Made by a program: the position numbers and the translations under genes
The notes under the pieces: model-generated
What the model saw: the letters and a program-made list of their open reading frames with translations, nothing else
Databases searched by the model: none
Told to the model about the DNA's origin: nothing
Assembly: GCA_934693165.1 (NCBI GenBank)
Contig: CAKUUX010000009.1
Location: 1-64,000, forward strand
DNA: 64,000 bases
Direction of reading: 5' to 3'
From: an uncultured Candidatus Melainabacteria bacterium
Lineage (GTDB): Bacteria; Cyanobacteriota; Vampirovibrionia; Gastranaerophilales; Gastranaerophilaceae
Shown: in pieces, positions 51,560 to 61,092 of the stretch
How positions within the stretch are numbered: position 1 is the first letter of the stretch
Layout of the letters: every line of letters starts with the position of its first letter

Positions 51560-52519
51560 TTAGTCATCAGCGTGACCAGCTGTACCTAATACATCTCTCA
51601 TTTTGTGCATTACCATTTCTTTAACAGCTGTTCTACCAGGTCCCATGTATTCACGTGGGTCGAATTTTTCAGGATGTTCGATGAAGAATTCTCTGATAGT
51701 AGATGTCATTGCTAATCTCAAGTCTGTATCGATATTGATTTTAGCAACACCGTGTTTAGAAGCGTAATTTAACATATCTTCTGGAACACCTTGTGCATCT
51801 GGTAAGTTACCACCGAATTTATTACATTTTTCTACGAATTCTTTTGGAACTGAAGAAGAACCGTGAAGAACGATTGGGTAATCACCGAAACCAGCTTCTT
51901 TTAATGCATCTTTAATTTCTTTTAATCTGTCAAAGTCTAATTTTGCTTCACCTTTAAATTTGTAAGCACCGTGTGAAGTACCAATAGCGATAGCTAATGA
52001 ATCACAACCAGTTTGTTTAACAAATTCTACAGCTTCATGAACGTTTGTATATTTAGCATCTTTGTCAGAAACTTTAACGTCATCTTCAACACCAGCTAAT
52101 TTACCAAGTTCAGCTTCTACTGAAACTCCTCTTTCGTGAGCATATTCAACAACTTTTTTAGTTACTGCAACATTTTCTTCGAATGGGAATCTTGAACCAT
52201 CAATCATAACTGATGAGAAACCACCGTCGATACATGCTTTACAAATTTCGAAATCAGCACCGTGATCTAAGTGTAAAGCGATAGGTACTGTAGTTGTAGC
52301 TAATGCAGCTTCAACTAATTTGATTAAATAAGTTTGGTTAGCATATTTTCTTGCACCTGCTGAAACTTGTAAAATGATTGGTGAACGAGTTTCTTCAGCT
52401 GCTTCTGCAATACCTTGTAAAATTTCCATATTGTTAACATTGTAAGCACCAATAGCATAACCACCAGCTAGTGCTTTTTTGAACATTTCGTTTGTTCCTA
52501 CTAATTTTCTTTCACTCAT
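51560..52519 (-). CDS. fba: class II fructose-bisphosphate aldolase
   Basis: The 319-residue zinc enzyme cleaves fructose 1,6-bisphosphate. Motifs: LHLDHGADFEICKACIDGGFSSVMIDGS with catalytic/zinc His and Asp, GTSHGAYKFKG, and VLHGSSSVPKE. The C-terminus GHADD is not unusual. SD AAGGAG precedes the ATG. It is monocistronic with its own terminator, and works downstream of the PPi-dependent PFK. Confidence 0.96.
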   Translation of the reverse strand: MSERKLVGTNEMFKKALAGGYAIGAYNVNNMEILQGIAEAAEETRSPIILQVSAGARKYANQTYLIKLVEAALATTTVPIALHLDHGADFEICKACIDGGFSSVMIDGSRFPFEENVAVTKKVVEYAHERGVSVEAELGKLAGVEDDVKVSDKDAKYTNVHEAVEFVKQTGCDSLAIAIGTSHGAYKFKGEAKLDFDRLKEIKDALKEAGFGDYPIVLHGSSSVPKEFVEKCNKFGGNLPDAQGVPEDMLNYASKHGVAKINIDTDLRLAMTSTIREFFIEHPEKFDPREYMGPGRTAVKEMVMHKMRDVLGTAGHADD

Positions 52520-52603
52520 TTGAAAATCTCCTTGTTGTATTTATAAGTACAACCTAAATTTACAACAAAGAAAAAAGTTTTACAAGTCGTTTAATAGAGT
52601 GCC

Positions 52604-53857
52604 TTACTTATTAGCATAACCCAAGTATTCAACAATAAATGTATCAATAATATCTTTGATTTTTGGTTCTGTAATTTCATTAAATTCCATATTTGCTTTT
52701 TTATTTTCAGGGCTATCTAAACCTTCATGGATAAAGTGCACAGTCAAATACGATGTTCCTGTATGTTCTATTTTTAATTTTGAAACTTTATCATCTTTTG
52801 TAAGAGTTAATTCAATACTAGAAGGTGTTTCATTAATATCAAAACTAATTTTTTGTAATTTTCTTTTTGCTGATTTTTTAGCAAATTCGAAAATTGGTCT
52901 AATCGTTGATGCCATTTTCTTTTTAAAGATTTGTTGGAACAACTTAAGGTTGTGAGAACTCTTATCACCCTTTGATTCTAACCATACATCTTCATCTTCT
53001 TTATCGTTATTGATAGCGATAAAGTTATTTGGAGCTGTAAGTGCAACTTTTAGAGCATCTTCCATTAATTTTGCAAAATCATCAATAGGATTTGTTGCAA
53101 TATCTGTGATACATCCACAAATTGTGCCTTCTGCACCAATTGTTTTAATTATTCTTGACCATACAATCATTGCACCTGAAAGGTTTGTGTTTGTAAGGAT
53201 TAAGAAATAAATATTATCTGTATGCATGATTACGATATCGGAACCACGGACGTTGCCTTTTACAACTTCGTCTAATTTTTCTTTTGTAATCTTTATACCT
53301 GCATTTTCATTTGGCGTAATTGCCATTAATACAGCATCTAATTTATTATCTTGCAAATAACTAATTTCATTTGCAAAAACTCTTTTTGATTGTTTTGTTG
53401 TGTAAAAACCTGTTTTAGGATCTAAAACCTTCAATTGTTCAAGAAGACGAGTTGTTTTCTTGTGAGTTTCTCTCATTTCATTTTTTTGCAAACTCCAAAT
53501 TGTTCTCATTAAGATTTCGCTATGACCATATTCAACTGTCACGCAATCACTAATACCAGCTTTGTTTGCAAGTTTGATAAAATCTTCGTTATATTCTCTC
53601 AATACAAGAATAATAGGAACAATTGTGTGATGTTTCATCAATTTAATTGTTTCTAAACAACTAGCTTCTTCTTCTCTATTTGAGCAAGTAATGATAATAG
53701 ATTGAGGTCTATCTTTATCAATAGCGTCACATGCATCTGTATAAAGTCTTATCAATATACAGTCAATGTTTCTTAATAGAATTAACTGGTCTGATAACTG
53801 ATTTACGATTTCGTCTTCATTTGTAACGAATAAGACGTTATTTCCTGATTCTTGCAT
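52604..53857 (-). CDS. receiver-like plus degenerate GGDEF-like protein
   Basis: The 417-residue protein has an N-terminal receiver-like domain (VLFVTNEDEIVNQL; ...SIIITCSNREEEASCLETIKLMKHHTIVPIILVLREYNED) with no clear phosphoacceptor Asp. A GGDEF-like middle follows (LDPKTGFYTTKQSKRVFANEI, VVKGNVRGSDIVIMH) that lacks the GG(D/E)EF signature. The C-terminal region of about 120 residues is not recognised. It follows the HDOD gene in the ftsEX operon. A regulatory c-di-GMP- or signal-binding role is possible; enzymatic activity is unlikely. Confidence 0.72.
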   Translation of the reverse strand: MQESGNNVLFVTNEDEIVNQLSDQLILLRNIDCILIRLYTDACDAIDKDRPQSIIITCSNREEEASCLETIKLMKHHTIVPIILVLREYNEDFIKLANKAGISDCVTVEYGHSEILMRTIWSLQKNEMRETHKKTTRLLEQLKVLDPKTGFYTTKQSKRVFANEISYLQDNKLDAVLMAITPNENAGIKITKEKLDEVVKGNVRGSDIVIMHTDNIYFLILTNTNLSGAMIVWSRIIKTIGAEGTICGCITDIATNPIDDFAKLMEDALKVALTAPNNFIAINNDKEDEDVWLESKGDKSSHNLKLFQQIFKKKMASTIRPIFEFAKKSAKRKLQKISFDINETPSSIELTLTKDDKVSKLKIEHTGTSYLTVHFIHEGLDSPENKKANMEFNEITEPKIKDIIDTFIVEYLGYANK

Positions 53858-53888
53858 TTATGCCTCTATCTCTATTATTAATTTAATT

Positions 53889-54704
53889 TTATGTTGAAAG
53901 TTTATTAAATAATGTATCTGCTTGTTCAAGTATATCATCTCTGAACATTTCTGCTCTACCGATTGATAATTCTATACCTAAAACTTTTGTAATTTCAGTA
54001 TCAATATCTTCATATTTGTAATTATCTTGAACAAGGGTATCTACAAAGTTTACCAAAGAACAAGCAACTGGAATTGAAGAATCTTGTGGTGAATGGTGAT
54101 ATTTCATTACGTTTGAAATAATAACTGGTAATTGCCATCTCTTTGCTAATATAATACCAACTTGCGTATGGTTGCAACCAAATTTTTCAGATTCAATATC
54201 AATAGCTTTTTCACCTGCAGCTATTCTATCTTTCACTTCTTCGTAGAATTTTGGATCTTTCATGTTAAAAATCATTTTTCCAACGTCATGCATGAAACCT
54301 AAAACGAAAGCTTCATCTGGATTTAAAAGATTTTTATGTTTTGCTAAATATTCGCAACCTACAGCAACACGAATAGAGTGTTTCCAAAGTTCTTTATCAC
54401 TCTGTCTAGTAAACATAGGACGCATAGCGATTGTAATAATCAAGTTTTTAGCTTTTACCATACCGATAAGAGCTAAGGCTCTATTAATAGAAGTAATTTG
54501 TTGAGAAAATCCATAGTAAGCTGAATTTACAAGAGTCAAAACTTTTGCACTTAAAGATTGATCATAGCAAATGATATTTGCTAAATCTTTAATACTAGCA
54601 TTAGGATTTTTTACAAGGTTAATTGCCTGCATAACAACGTTTGGCATTGCAGGAATTTCTCTTAAATCATTAATTAATTTTTGAATATCTTGGATATCGC
54701 TCAT
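53889..54704 (-). CDS. HDOD-domain protein
   Basis: The 271-residue protein has the HDOD pattern LREIPAMPNVVMQAINLVKNPNASIKDLANIICYDQSLSAKVLTLVNSAYYG and later FVLGFMHDVGKMIFN, where an HD-type pair remains. HDOD proteins act in signalling and often lack phosphodiesterase activity. The ATG at 54704 is preferred over the GTG at 54713, because AGGTG lies at SD distance. It is downstream of ftsX. Confidence 0.85.
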   Translation of the reverse strand: MSDIQDIQKLINDLREIPAMPNVVMQAINLVKNPNASIKDLANIICYDQSLSAKVLTLVNSAYYGFSQQITSINRALALIGMVKAKNLIITIAMRPMFTRQSDKELWKHSIRVAVGCEYLAKHKNLLNPDEAFVLGFMHDVGKMIFNMKDPKFYEEVKDRIAAGEKAIDIESEKFGCNHTQVGIILAKRWQLPVIISNVMKYHHSPQDSSIPVACSLVNFVDTLVQDNYKYEDIDTEITKVLGIELSIGRAEMFRDDILEQADTLFNKLST

Positions 54705-54719
54705 ATTTCGCACCTATAT

Positions 54720-55628
54720 TTATACTTGCAAGTGTTTTTTAATTGATAAGAAACTTCCACCTGCCCCAAACAATGTGCCAACAAGAATTGTAGTAACAAT
54801 TACGGCATGTTCAGCAAAAATAGGAGCTGGAATTAGGAAGAATTGATGTACATTATCCAACATTTGTTGAACAACGTTTATTGGAATTAATGCAATTAAT
54901 GCACCGAATAATCCATACAAAGCACCTTGCATGATTAACGGAATTTTGATGTACCAATTGTTTACACCCATTAATCGCATAATTTCTATCTCGTCTTTTC
55001 TCGATTGAATTACGAGTTGAATAGTATTATTAATAATAGTAATTGTAAGAATTGCAACGATAATAATCACAAACACTGTTGTAGTATTAACAGCATTATT
55101 CAAAACTTGAATTTTCTTTGCCAAATCTTGTGCATAATTCATATTTTCTACAACTGTAAGTGTTTTGATTTTATTAAATACTTCATTAATATTATCTGGT
55201 TTATCAACTTTTACGTGAAGTGTGTCAGGAAGTGGGTTTTCGATATCACCAATCTTAATTTCACGTTTAAAATCAGCCCAACTTTTCTCTTTAGGGATAA
55301 TTGTAACACCTTTTACGTGGTCAAACTCCTTAATTCTTTGACTTGTAACATTGGCATCAGCATTAGTTTTTAAGTAAACTGAAATCTCCAAAACATTGCC
55401 AAGTTCTTTTGCGAAAGTTGAAACTGATAAAGTTGTTCTAAATAAAGAGCCGAACAACGTTAAAATTGCAGCCATTGTAGTAATAATTACGATATTAATA
55501 AGTCCAGTTCTTCTGAAGTCATTTAAAATTTCGCACGTCAAACGATAGACTATTCTTATCTCAGTAAGCCAGTCTTTTGGAATATGCTTTTTAACTTGTT
55601 TTTTAATTGCTTGTTTTCTATTATGCAT
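54720..55628 (-). CDS. ftsX: cell-division permease FtsX
   Basis: The 302-residue membrane protein has one N-terminal helix, a large extracytoplasmic loop (about 75-175, EISVYLKTNADANV...) and three C-terminal helices with QSRKDEIEIMRLMGVNNWYIK. With FtsE it activates peptidoglycan hydrolases at the septum. The start overlaps ftsE by 8 nt. Confidence 0.94.
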   Translation of the reverse strand: MHNRKQAIKKQVKKHIPKDWLTEIRIVYRLTCEILNDFRRTGLINIVIITTMAAILTLFGSLFRTTLSVSTFAKELGNVLEISVYLKTNADANVTSQRIKEFDHVKGVTIIPKEKSWADFKREIKIGDIENPLPDTLHVKVDKPDNINEVFNKIKTLTVVENMNYAQDLAKKIQVLNNAVNTTTVFVIIIVAILTITIINNTIQLVIQSRKDEIEIMRLMGVNNWYIKIPLIMQGALYGLFGALIALIPINVVQQMLDNVHQFFLIPAPIFAEHAVIVTTILVGTLFGAGGSFLSIKKHLQV

Positions 55629-56298
55629 AAGTTCCTGCTTGAACGTCCTTAATTACTTCGCCATTATCAAGAGTAATAACTCTTTTTCTAAAATAATCTA
55701 CCATTGATTTATCGTGAGTAGAAATAATTACAGTAATACCTTTTTGGTTAATTTGATCTAAAATTTGCATAATTTCTAATGAATTTTTAGGGTCTAAATT
55801 ACCGGTAGGTTCATCTGCAATTAATAATGGTGGACCATTAACGATAGCTCTTGCGATACTAACACGTTGTTGTTCACCACCTGAAAGTTCAGAAGGTTTT
55901 GCTTTCATTTTGTCAAGCAAACCTACAACTTTCAATGCCCCTGTAACACGAGCATTAATTTCTTTTGAACTAATACCCATTGTTCTAATTACATAAGCAA
56001 TGTTGTCATAAACTGATTGGTTTTGAAGCAGTTTATAATCTTGAAATACAATACCCATGCAACGGCGTAAACTTGGAACTTTGTCGTTTGGTAAATTTGC
56101 GATATTAATACCTCCAATGATAACAGTACCAGAAGATGGCATTTCTTCTCTGTAAAGGAGTTTCATTAATGTAGATTTACCTGCACCAGATTTACCTACA
56201 AGAAATACAAATTCACCTGAATCAATGTCTAAATTTACGTTCTTTAGAGCGTATTTATTATTCTTGTATTTTTTTGTTACTGAACGTAACTGTATCAT
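55621..56298 (-). CDS. ftsE: cell-division ATPase FtsE
   Basis: The 225-residue ABC ATPase has Walker A GKSGAGKST, signature LSGGEQQR, Walker B LLIADEPTGNLD and H-loop STHD, in the FtsE pattern MGIVFQDYKLL. It overlaps the transketolase stop (TAATG). It forms the ftsE-ftsX-HDOD-REC/GGDEF-like string. Confidence 0.95.
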   Translation of the reverse strand: MIQLRSVTKKYKNNKYALKNVNLDIDSGEFVFLVGKSGAGKSTLMKLLYREEMPSSGTVIIGGINIANLPNDKVPSLRRCMGIVFQDYKLLQNQSVYDNIAYVIRTMGISSKEINARVTGALKVVGLLDKMKAKPSELSGGEQQRVSIARAIVNGPPLLIADEPTGNLDPKNSLEIMQILDQINQKGITVIISTHDKSMVDYFRKRVITLDNGEVIKDVQAGTYA

Positions 56299-57251
56299 TA
56301 TTTTTCTTCCATTAACTTTTTAATATCTTCTGCAAGCTCAACAGAATTCAATCTGTAGTGTTTCATTAAGTTATCGAAATCACCTGATTGACCAAATGTA
56401 TCTTGAACACCTAATCTATGAACTTTTACCGGATATTCTTCTGCTAAAACTTCGCATACTGCTGAACCAACTCCACCAATTACTGAGTGATTTTCAACAG
56501 TTACAACATAATTTGTTTTCTTAGCTGATTTAACAATTGCTTCTTTATCAATTGGTTTAACCATTGGTAAATGAACAATTTCAACATCAATGCCTTGTTC
56601 AGCTAAGATGCCTGCTGCTTCAATAACTTCAGCAGTTGTTTCACCATTAGTAACAACAGTTACATCTTTACCTTCTTTAAGAATTGATGCATGAGTTAAA
56701 TCAAATACGTGACCTTCTTCAAACACATCAGGAACATTTGTTCTAGGAACTCTGATGTAAACAGGTCCAACATGTTTTGCTGCATATTTAACAGCTGCAT
56801 TCATTTCAGCACAATCTGCTGGAACTAAAACTTGCATATTTGGTAAACCTCTCATTAGAGAAACATCTTCTAATGATTGGTGAGTAGCACCGTCTTCGCA
56901 AACTGTGATACCACCGTGAGTACCAACAACTTTTAAGTTGAAGTTTGCATAACAAGCTCCATTTCTAACTTGGTCATAGTTTCTACCAGTTGCAAATACT
57001 GCAAAGCTTGCAATAAAAGGAATTTTACCTGTTGTAGAAAGACCAATTGCTGTTGTAGTCATATCTGCTTCTGCAATACCACAATCAAACCATCTGTCTG
57101 GAAATTCAGTGGCAAAAACTTTTGTTTGAGTTGATCCAGCTAAGTCTGAATCTAAAACTACTACATTTGGATTTTCTCTTCCAACTTCTGCTAATGCTTT
57201 ACCGAATGCAGAACGGATTGATTTTCTTTCTTTTTTATTTACTGTAATCAT
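56298..57251 (-). CDS. transketolase, C-terminal subunit of a split enzyme
   Basis: The 317-residue product carries the pyrimidine-binding and C-terminal domains only: RSAFGKALAEVG, FDCGIAEADMTTTAIGL, GITVCEDGATHQSLEDVSLMRGLPNM and VENHSVIGGVGSAVCE. It must pair with a separate N-terminal ThDP-pyrophosphate subunit, which is not in this window. The ATG at 57251 has GAAGGGG upstream and begins the family N-terminus, so the longer frame to 57341 is rejected. It heads the ftsEX operon. Confidence 0.93.
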   Translation of the reverse strand: MITVNKKERKSIRSAFGKALAEVGRENPNVVVLDSDLAGSTQTKVFATEFPDRWFDCGIAEADMTTTAIGLSTTGKIPFIASFAVFATGRNYDQVRNGACYANFNLKVVGTHGGITVCEDGATHQSLEDVSLMRGLPNMQVLVPADCAEMNAAVKYAAKHVGPVYIRVPRTNVPDVFEEGHVFDLTHASILKEGKDVTVVTNGETTAEVIEAAGILAEQGIDVEIVHLPMVKPIDKEAIVKSAKKTNYVVTVENHSVIGGVGSAVCEVLAEEYPVKVHRLGVQDTFGQSGDFDNLMKHYRLNSVELAEDIKKLMEEK

Positions 57252-57349
57252 ATATTTAACCCCTTCTATTATATATGGCAAAATTATAACATAAATATAA
57301 TTATCAAAAAAATCAACGTTACATTTCCTTAACAAAAGCATGAAAAACA

Positions 57350-57381
57350 GGCAATTTCATGGCTTTTAGGTACTTTATATA
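57350..57381 (+). promoter_or_regulatory. Bipartite promoter-like element, copy d
   Basis: GGCAATTT, 14 nt, ACTTTATATA, 33 nt before the ATG of the 559-aa metallophosphatase. Confidence 0.7.
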
Positions 57382-57414
57382 GGAGTAGGTAGTTTAGCAA
57401 GTAGGATTTACTAT

Positions 57415-59094
57415 ATGGTTAACAATATTGGTGGTAATATTAACAAATTTTTTACTCCACAAAATAAAGCTAATAAATTAAAAGGCGAAACTGAATTAAG
57501 CGTATTTTATATGAACGATGCACACGGTGATATTAACCGTGCAGCAAATATGAAAACTGCAAAAGATTGTTTTGAAAAACAAAATAAAGCTACTGCAAAT
57601 TTAACTCTTGCAGCAGGAGATATGTTATACGGTAATGATCCTAAGAGAATTGGTTTTATTACAAAATTTTTAAATGCAATGAAAATTGATGCAACTGCAT
57701 TAGGTAACCATGAGTTTCACTATGGCTCTGAGTTTTTAGCAAAAAATCTTAAAAACATAGATACTAAAGCTGTTTGCTGTAATGTTGATATTCCAGAAGG
57801 TAATGACTTGAAAGATAGAATGGCAGAAAAAAAATTAGTTAAATCTGCTGTATTTATGAAAGGTGGTCATAAATTTGGTATTATCGGGGCTTCACCATTT
57901 GATACTGATATTACAGTTAAGGAAAAGCAAGATGGTACTGGTATTAAACAAATGAATGTTGACCAAACTATTAAAGCTATCAATGAAGAAGCTAAAAAAT
58001 TAGAAGACCAAGGTATCAACAAAATTATTCTTTGTACTCATACAGGTTACGGTGAACACGCAGACCTAAAAATTGCTAGAGAAACTGAGGGCGTTGATAT
58101 TATTATTGGTGGTCACTCTCATACAGTTATCGATGGTGCAAACAAAGAAGACAAAGGTGGCGATCATAAATTAAATGTTGTTAAATCAAAAAGAGGCGAA
58201 CCTGTTGTAATTACTCAAGCTGGTAAATTAAACAAATACGCTGGTTTCTTAAATGTTGTATTTGATAAAAATGGTGTTATCAAAGAAGATTCAATCGTTA
58301 ATAAACTTACTGATACAAAAGAATTTGCACCTAATAAAGGTATTCAAAATATCTTAACTGCAACATTAGGACAAAATAAAGTTTTATCAAATCCAAAACA
58401 TAAGTATATGCCTATTAATGAATTTCAAGATAGATATATGGAAAACCCTGTTGTAAATGTAGTATCTGATGCAATTTTAGCTGGTGCTAGAAAAGTTGAT
58501 AAAGATGTAATAGCAGAATTACACCCTACTAACAATTTGAAAAAATGCGTTGATGGGCCTGTAACAACATACAACATTAGATATGACATGCTTCCATACA
58601 ACTGTAATTATTCAATCGTAGACATTACAGAAGAAGATTTGGTTAAAACCTTAGAAGCTACATCTGGTAATTTATTTAAAGATTTTGACCCAGAACTTTT
58701 AAGATGCTCTGGTATGAGATACACAGTTGATGAAAATGCAGATAAAGGTATTAATGGTCATATCAAATCATTAGAATTTGTTGATGACAAAAACAACGTT
58801 ATTAAATCAATTGATGTTAAAAATCCATCAAAAACTAACAAATTAAAAATTGTTATGGACACTTTCTTATTCAAAGAAAAAAATACTAAAAATATTTTAG
58901 CTCCATACGTAGAAACTGCTAAACCTGTTGGTACAGAACAAGATTTGTTTATAAATTATTTAGAAGAAAATAAGGATGTTGATTTCGATCAAAAACCTGA
59001 AAAAAGAATTCAAATCAACTACCAAAACTTAGATAAATATTGTTACCAATATCCAATGGAAGACAAAATTGCAGCTTTAGGTTTAAACAAATAA
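57415..59094 (+). CDS. UshA-like metallophosphatase / 5'-nucleotidase paralogue 1
   Basis: The 559-residue protein has the calcineurin-like metal site: NDAHGD (residues 39-44), AAGDML near 66, GNHEF near 99, CTHTGYGEH, and GGHSHT near 236. The C-terminal 5'-nucleotidase domain with substrate-contact DMLPYNC follows. Family members hydrolyse nucleotides or cyclic nucleotides in the periplasm, but this protein has no signal peptide, only a short polar N-terminus. It is about 45-50% identical to the next gene. Confidence 0.88.
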   Translation: MVNNIGGNINKFFTPQNKANKLKGETELSVFYMNDAHGDINRAANMKTAKDCFEKQNKATANLTLAAGDMLYGNDPKRIGFITKFLNAMKIDATALGNHEFHYGSEFLAKNLKNIDTKAVCCNVDIPEGNDLKDRMAEKKLVKSAVFMKGGHKFGIIGASPFDTDITVKEKQDGTGIKQMNVDQTIKAINEEAKKLEDQGINKIILCTHTGYGEHADLKIARETEGVDIIIGGHSHTVIDGANKEDKGGDHKLNVVKSKRGEPVVITQAGKLNKYAGFLNVVFDKNGVIKEDSIVNKLTDTKEFAPNKGIQNILTATLGQNKVLSNPKHKYMPINEFQDRYMENPVVNVVSDAILAGARKVDKDVIAELHPTNNLKKCVDGPVTTYNIRYDMLPYNCNYSIVDITEEDLVKTLEATSGNLFKDFDPELLRCSGMRYTVDENADKGINGHIKSLEFVDDKNNVIKSIDVKNPSKTNKLKIVMDTFLFKEKNTKNILAPYVETAKPVGTEQDLFINYLEENKDVDFDQKPEKRIQINYQNLDKYCYQYPMEDKIAALGLNK

Positions 59095-59131
59095 TTAATT
59101 GTAAAATTAATAATTAAAACCTTTACAAAAT

Positions 59132-59163
59132 AGCAAATTAATGATTTTTCATGACTTTATTAA
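59132..59163 (+). promoter_or_regulatory. Bipartite promoter-like element, copy e
   Basis: AGCAAATT, 14 nt, ACTTTATTAA, 31 nt before the ATG of the second metallophosphatase. Six of eight upstream-box and eight of ten downstream-box positions match the consensus. Confidence 0.6.
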
Positions 59164-59194
59164 TATATAGGTAGTAGTGTAACAAGGTCGTTTT

Positions 59195-60742
59195 ATGCTT
59201 AATAAAATTGGAAATAGTTTTAAGCCACAAAACACATCCAATGCGTCTTTGAGTGTATTTTACAACAATGATATGCATGGAGATTTAAAACGCCTTGGAA
59301 AATTAAAAACGGCGAAAGATTGCTTTGAAAAGCAAAATGTTACTGTTCCAAAACTCACGCTTTCAGGTGGAGATATGTTTTTAGGAACAGACAAGAAAAG
59401 AAATTCTTTTCTTGTAGATTTCATGAATAAATTCAAGCTTGATGCCACTGCTCTTGGAAATCATGAATTTTCAGCAAAGTCAAAAGGTTTAGCAGAAAAT
59501 CTCGAAAAGGCTGAATTCAAATCAGTTTGCGCAAATATTGAAGTTGATGAAAAAAATGATTTAGCAAAGAGATTAAAAGATAAAAAACTTGTTAAATCAG
59601 CAACCTTTATGAAAGGTGGTCATAAATTTGGCATCATCGGCGCTGCACCTATAAATTCATACATAGGTAAAAATGAAGTTGGAGAAAATCCAACAAAAGT
59701 TATGGACATAGATAAAACGATTGAAGCCATAAATAAAGAAGCAAAAGAACTTGAAGCACAAGGTGTGAATAAAATTATCCTATGTTCTCACGTTGGATAC
59801 GGTGATGATAAGGATTTAAAAATTGCTCGAGAAACAGAAGGTGTTGATATCATTATCGGAGGACACACTCATACAGAAATCGACGGAGTTAACATCCAAG
59901 ATAATGATGGCAATAAAAGATTAAATCTTGTTATGTCCAAAAGAAACGAGCCTGTTTTAATCACTCAAGCTGGAGGATTAAATAAATACGCTGGTTATCT
60001 AAACGTTGAATTTGACGATAAAGGTGTGTTAAAGCAAAATAAAATCGTAAACAAACTCGTAAATTTAGACCAATTTGAAGAGTCTAAATCTGTTGAAAGT
60101 TTAATGGGAAAATACTTAGGTAAAAATGAAACTTTAGCAACAGTAAAAACACCTTATAACCCTAAAAATCCAACAGAAGAAAGATTACTTGAAAACCCTA
60201 TTCATAACCATTATGGTAAAGCTATGCTTGAAAAATATAAAGACGAGGGTGCTAAAGTTGCTGTATTTGGTGCACCTACATTAAGAGGTGGTGCTAACGA
60301 CAAAATTACCACTTATGATATTAAATACGCAATGCTTCCTTTCAATTCTGAAGTGGGTGTTGTAGATATGACAGAAAAAGAACTTGTAAAAGTTCTAAAT
60401 GCAAACTGGGAAAAATATACTCCAAATAAAGTTCTTCCTGACCTATGCAGAGCTTCAGGAATGTCATTTAGTGCTTCTCGTCAAGCAAAACTAAATGCAG
60501 ACGGCGAAAAAATCTATATTGATGATATAAAATTAGATGACAACACAACAATTGATGCTCTAAATCCTTCTGATAAAAAGATAAAAGTTGCCATTGATAA
60601 ATACACATTAATGACTAAATTACCTGAAAAACTTGAAGAATTTAAAGCAACATCAAAAGAACAAGATATTTTTATTGACTACCTAAAAAATAAAAAAGAA
60701 ATCTCATTAGAGAAAGAAAACAAGTTTATTTATAAAGGTTAA
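59195..60742 (+). CDS. UshA-like metallophosphatase / 5'-nucleotidase paralogue 2
   Basis: The 515-residue tandem paralogue has the full metal site: NDMHGD, SGGDMF, GNHEF, CSHVGYG and GGHTHT. The C-terminal domain has AMLPFNS and a shorter tail than paralogue 1. A GAPTLRGGAND loop replaces the paralogue 1 version in the substrate region. There is no signal peptide. It uses its own bipartite element, so the pair is not a simple operon. Confidence 0.88.
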   Translation: MLNKIGNSFKPQNTSNASLSVFYNNDMHGDLKRLGKLKTAKDCFEKQNVTVPKLTLSGGDMFLGTDKKRNSFLVDFMNKFKLDATALGNHEFSAKSKGLAENLEKAEFKSVCANIEVDEKNDLAKRLKDKKLVKSATFMKGGHKFGIIGAAPINSYIGKNEVGENPTKVMDIDKTIEAINKEAKELEAQGVNKIILCSHVGYGDDKDLKIARETEGVDIIIGGHTHTEIDGVNIQDNDGNKRLNLVMSKRNEPVLITQAGGLNKYAGYLNVEFDDKGVLKQNKIVNKLVNLDQFEESKSVESLMGKYLGKNETLATVKTPYNPKNPTEERLLENPIHNHYGKAMLEKYKDEGAKVAVFGAPTLRGGANDKITTYDIKYAMLPFNSEVGVVDMTEKELVKVLNANWEKYTPNKVLPDLCRASGMSFSASRQAKLNADGEKIYIDDIKLDDNTTIDALNPSDKKIKVAIDKYTLMTKLPEKLEEFKATSKEQDIFIDYLKNKKEISLEKENKFIYKG

Positions 60743-60770
60743 TTTTGTTTTGTAAAAAAATGTTACAGTT

Positions 60771-60799
60771 CTGAAACATGCTGAAATTCAATGTTTCAG
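60771..60799 (+). promoter_or_regulatory. Inverted repeat overlapping element f (possible operator)
   Basis: CTGAAACAT (60771-60779) and ATGTTTCAG (60791-60799) are perfect complements 11 nt apart. They straddle the upstream box of element f and could bind a dimeric regulator. Confidence 0.5.
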
Positions 60800-60813
60800 A
60801 AATACTTTATATA
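60782..60813 (+). promoter_or_regulatory. Bipartite promoter-like element, copy f
   Basis: TGAAATTC, 14 nt, ACTTTATATA, 30 nt before the ATG of the 71-aa protein. The downstream box is perfect and the upstream box is weaker. Confidence 0.6.
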
Positions 60814-60843
60814 CATGTGAAAGATTAGAGAGTGTAATTTTTT

Positions 60844-61059
60844 ATGACGCAAGATTTTGGAACATTAATTAGAACAAACAAATCTGATTTATACTACTTA
60901 AATAAAAAGGATGAGAGAATGCGTTTTAACAATTCTCAAGATCCAATTTATTTCATATTTGACCATATAGAAAATCGACCAATGGGACAAATAGCAAAAG
61001 AATTTGTACAAGATACATTCTATGAAATTGCAAACTTTGTATCAAAAGCAGTTCGGTAG
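60844..61059 (+). CDS. small 71-aa protein, paralogue 2
   Basis: This is the paralogue of the gene at 37836, with the identical core RMRFNNSQDPIYFIF then DHIEN. The flanks differ by conservative changes (DFGTLIRTNKSDL; QIAKEFVQDTFYEIANFVSKAV). The ATG is the only in-register start. Unknown family. Closed by a strong terminator. Confidence 0.85.
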   Translation: MTQDFGTLIRTNKSDLYYLNKKDERMRFNNSQDPIYFIFDHIENRPMGQIAKEFVQDTFYEIANFVSKAVR

Positions 61060-61092
61060 TTTACAATTTAAAAGAAATATATTTAGCAAAAC

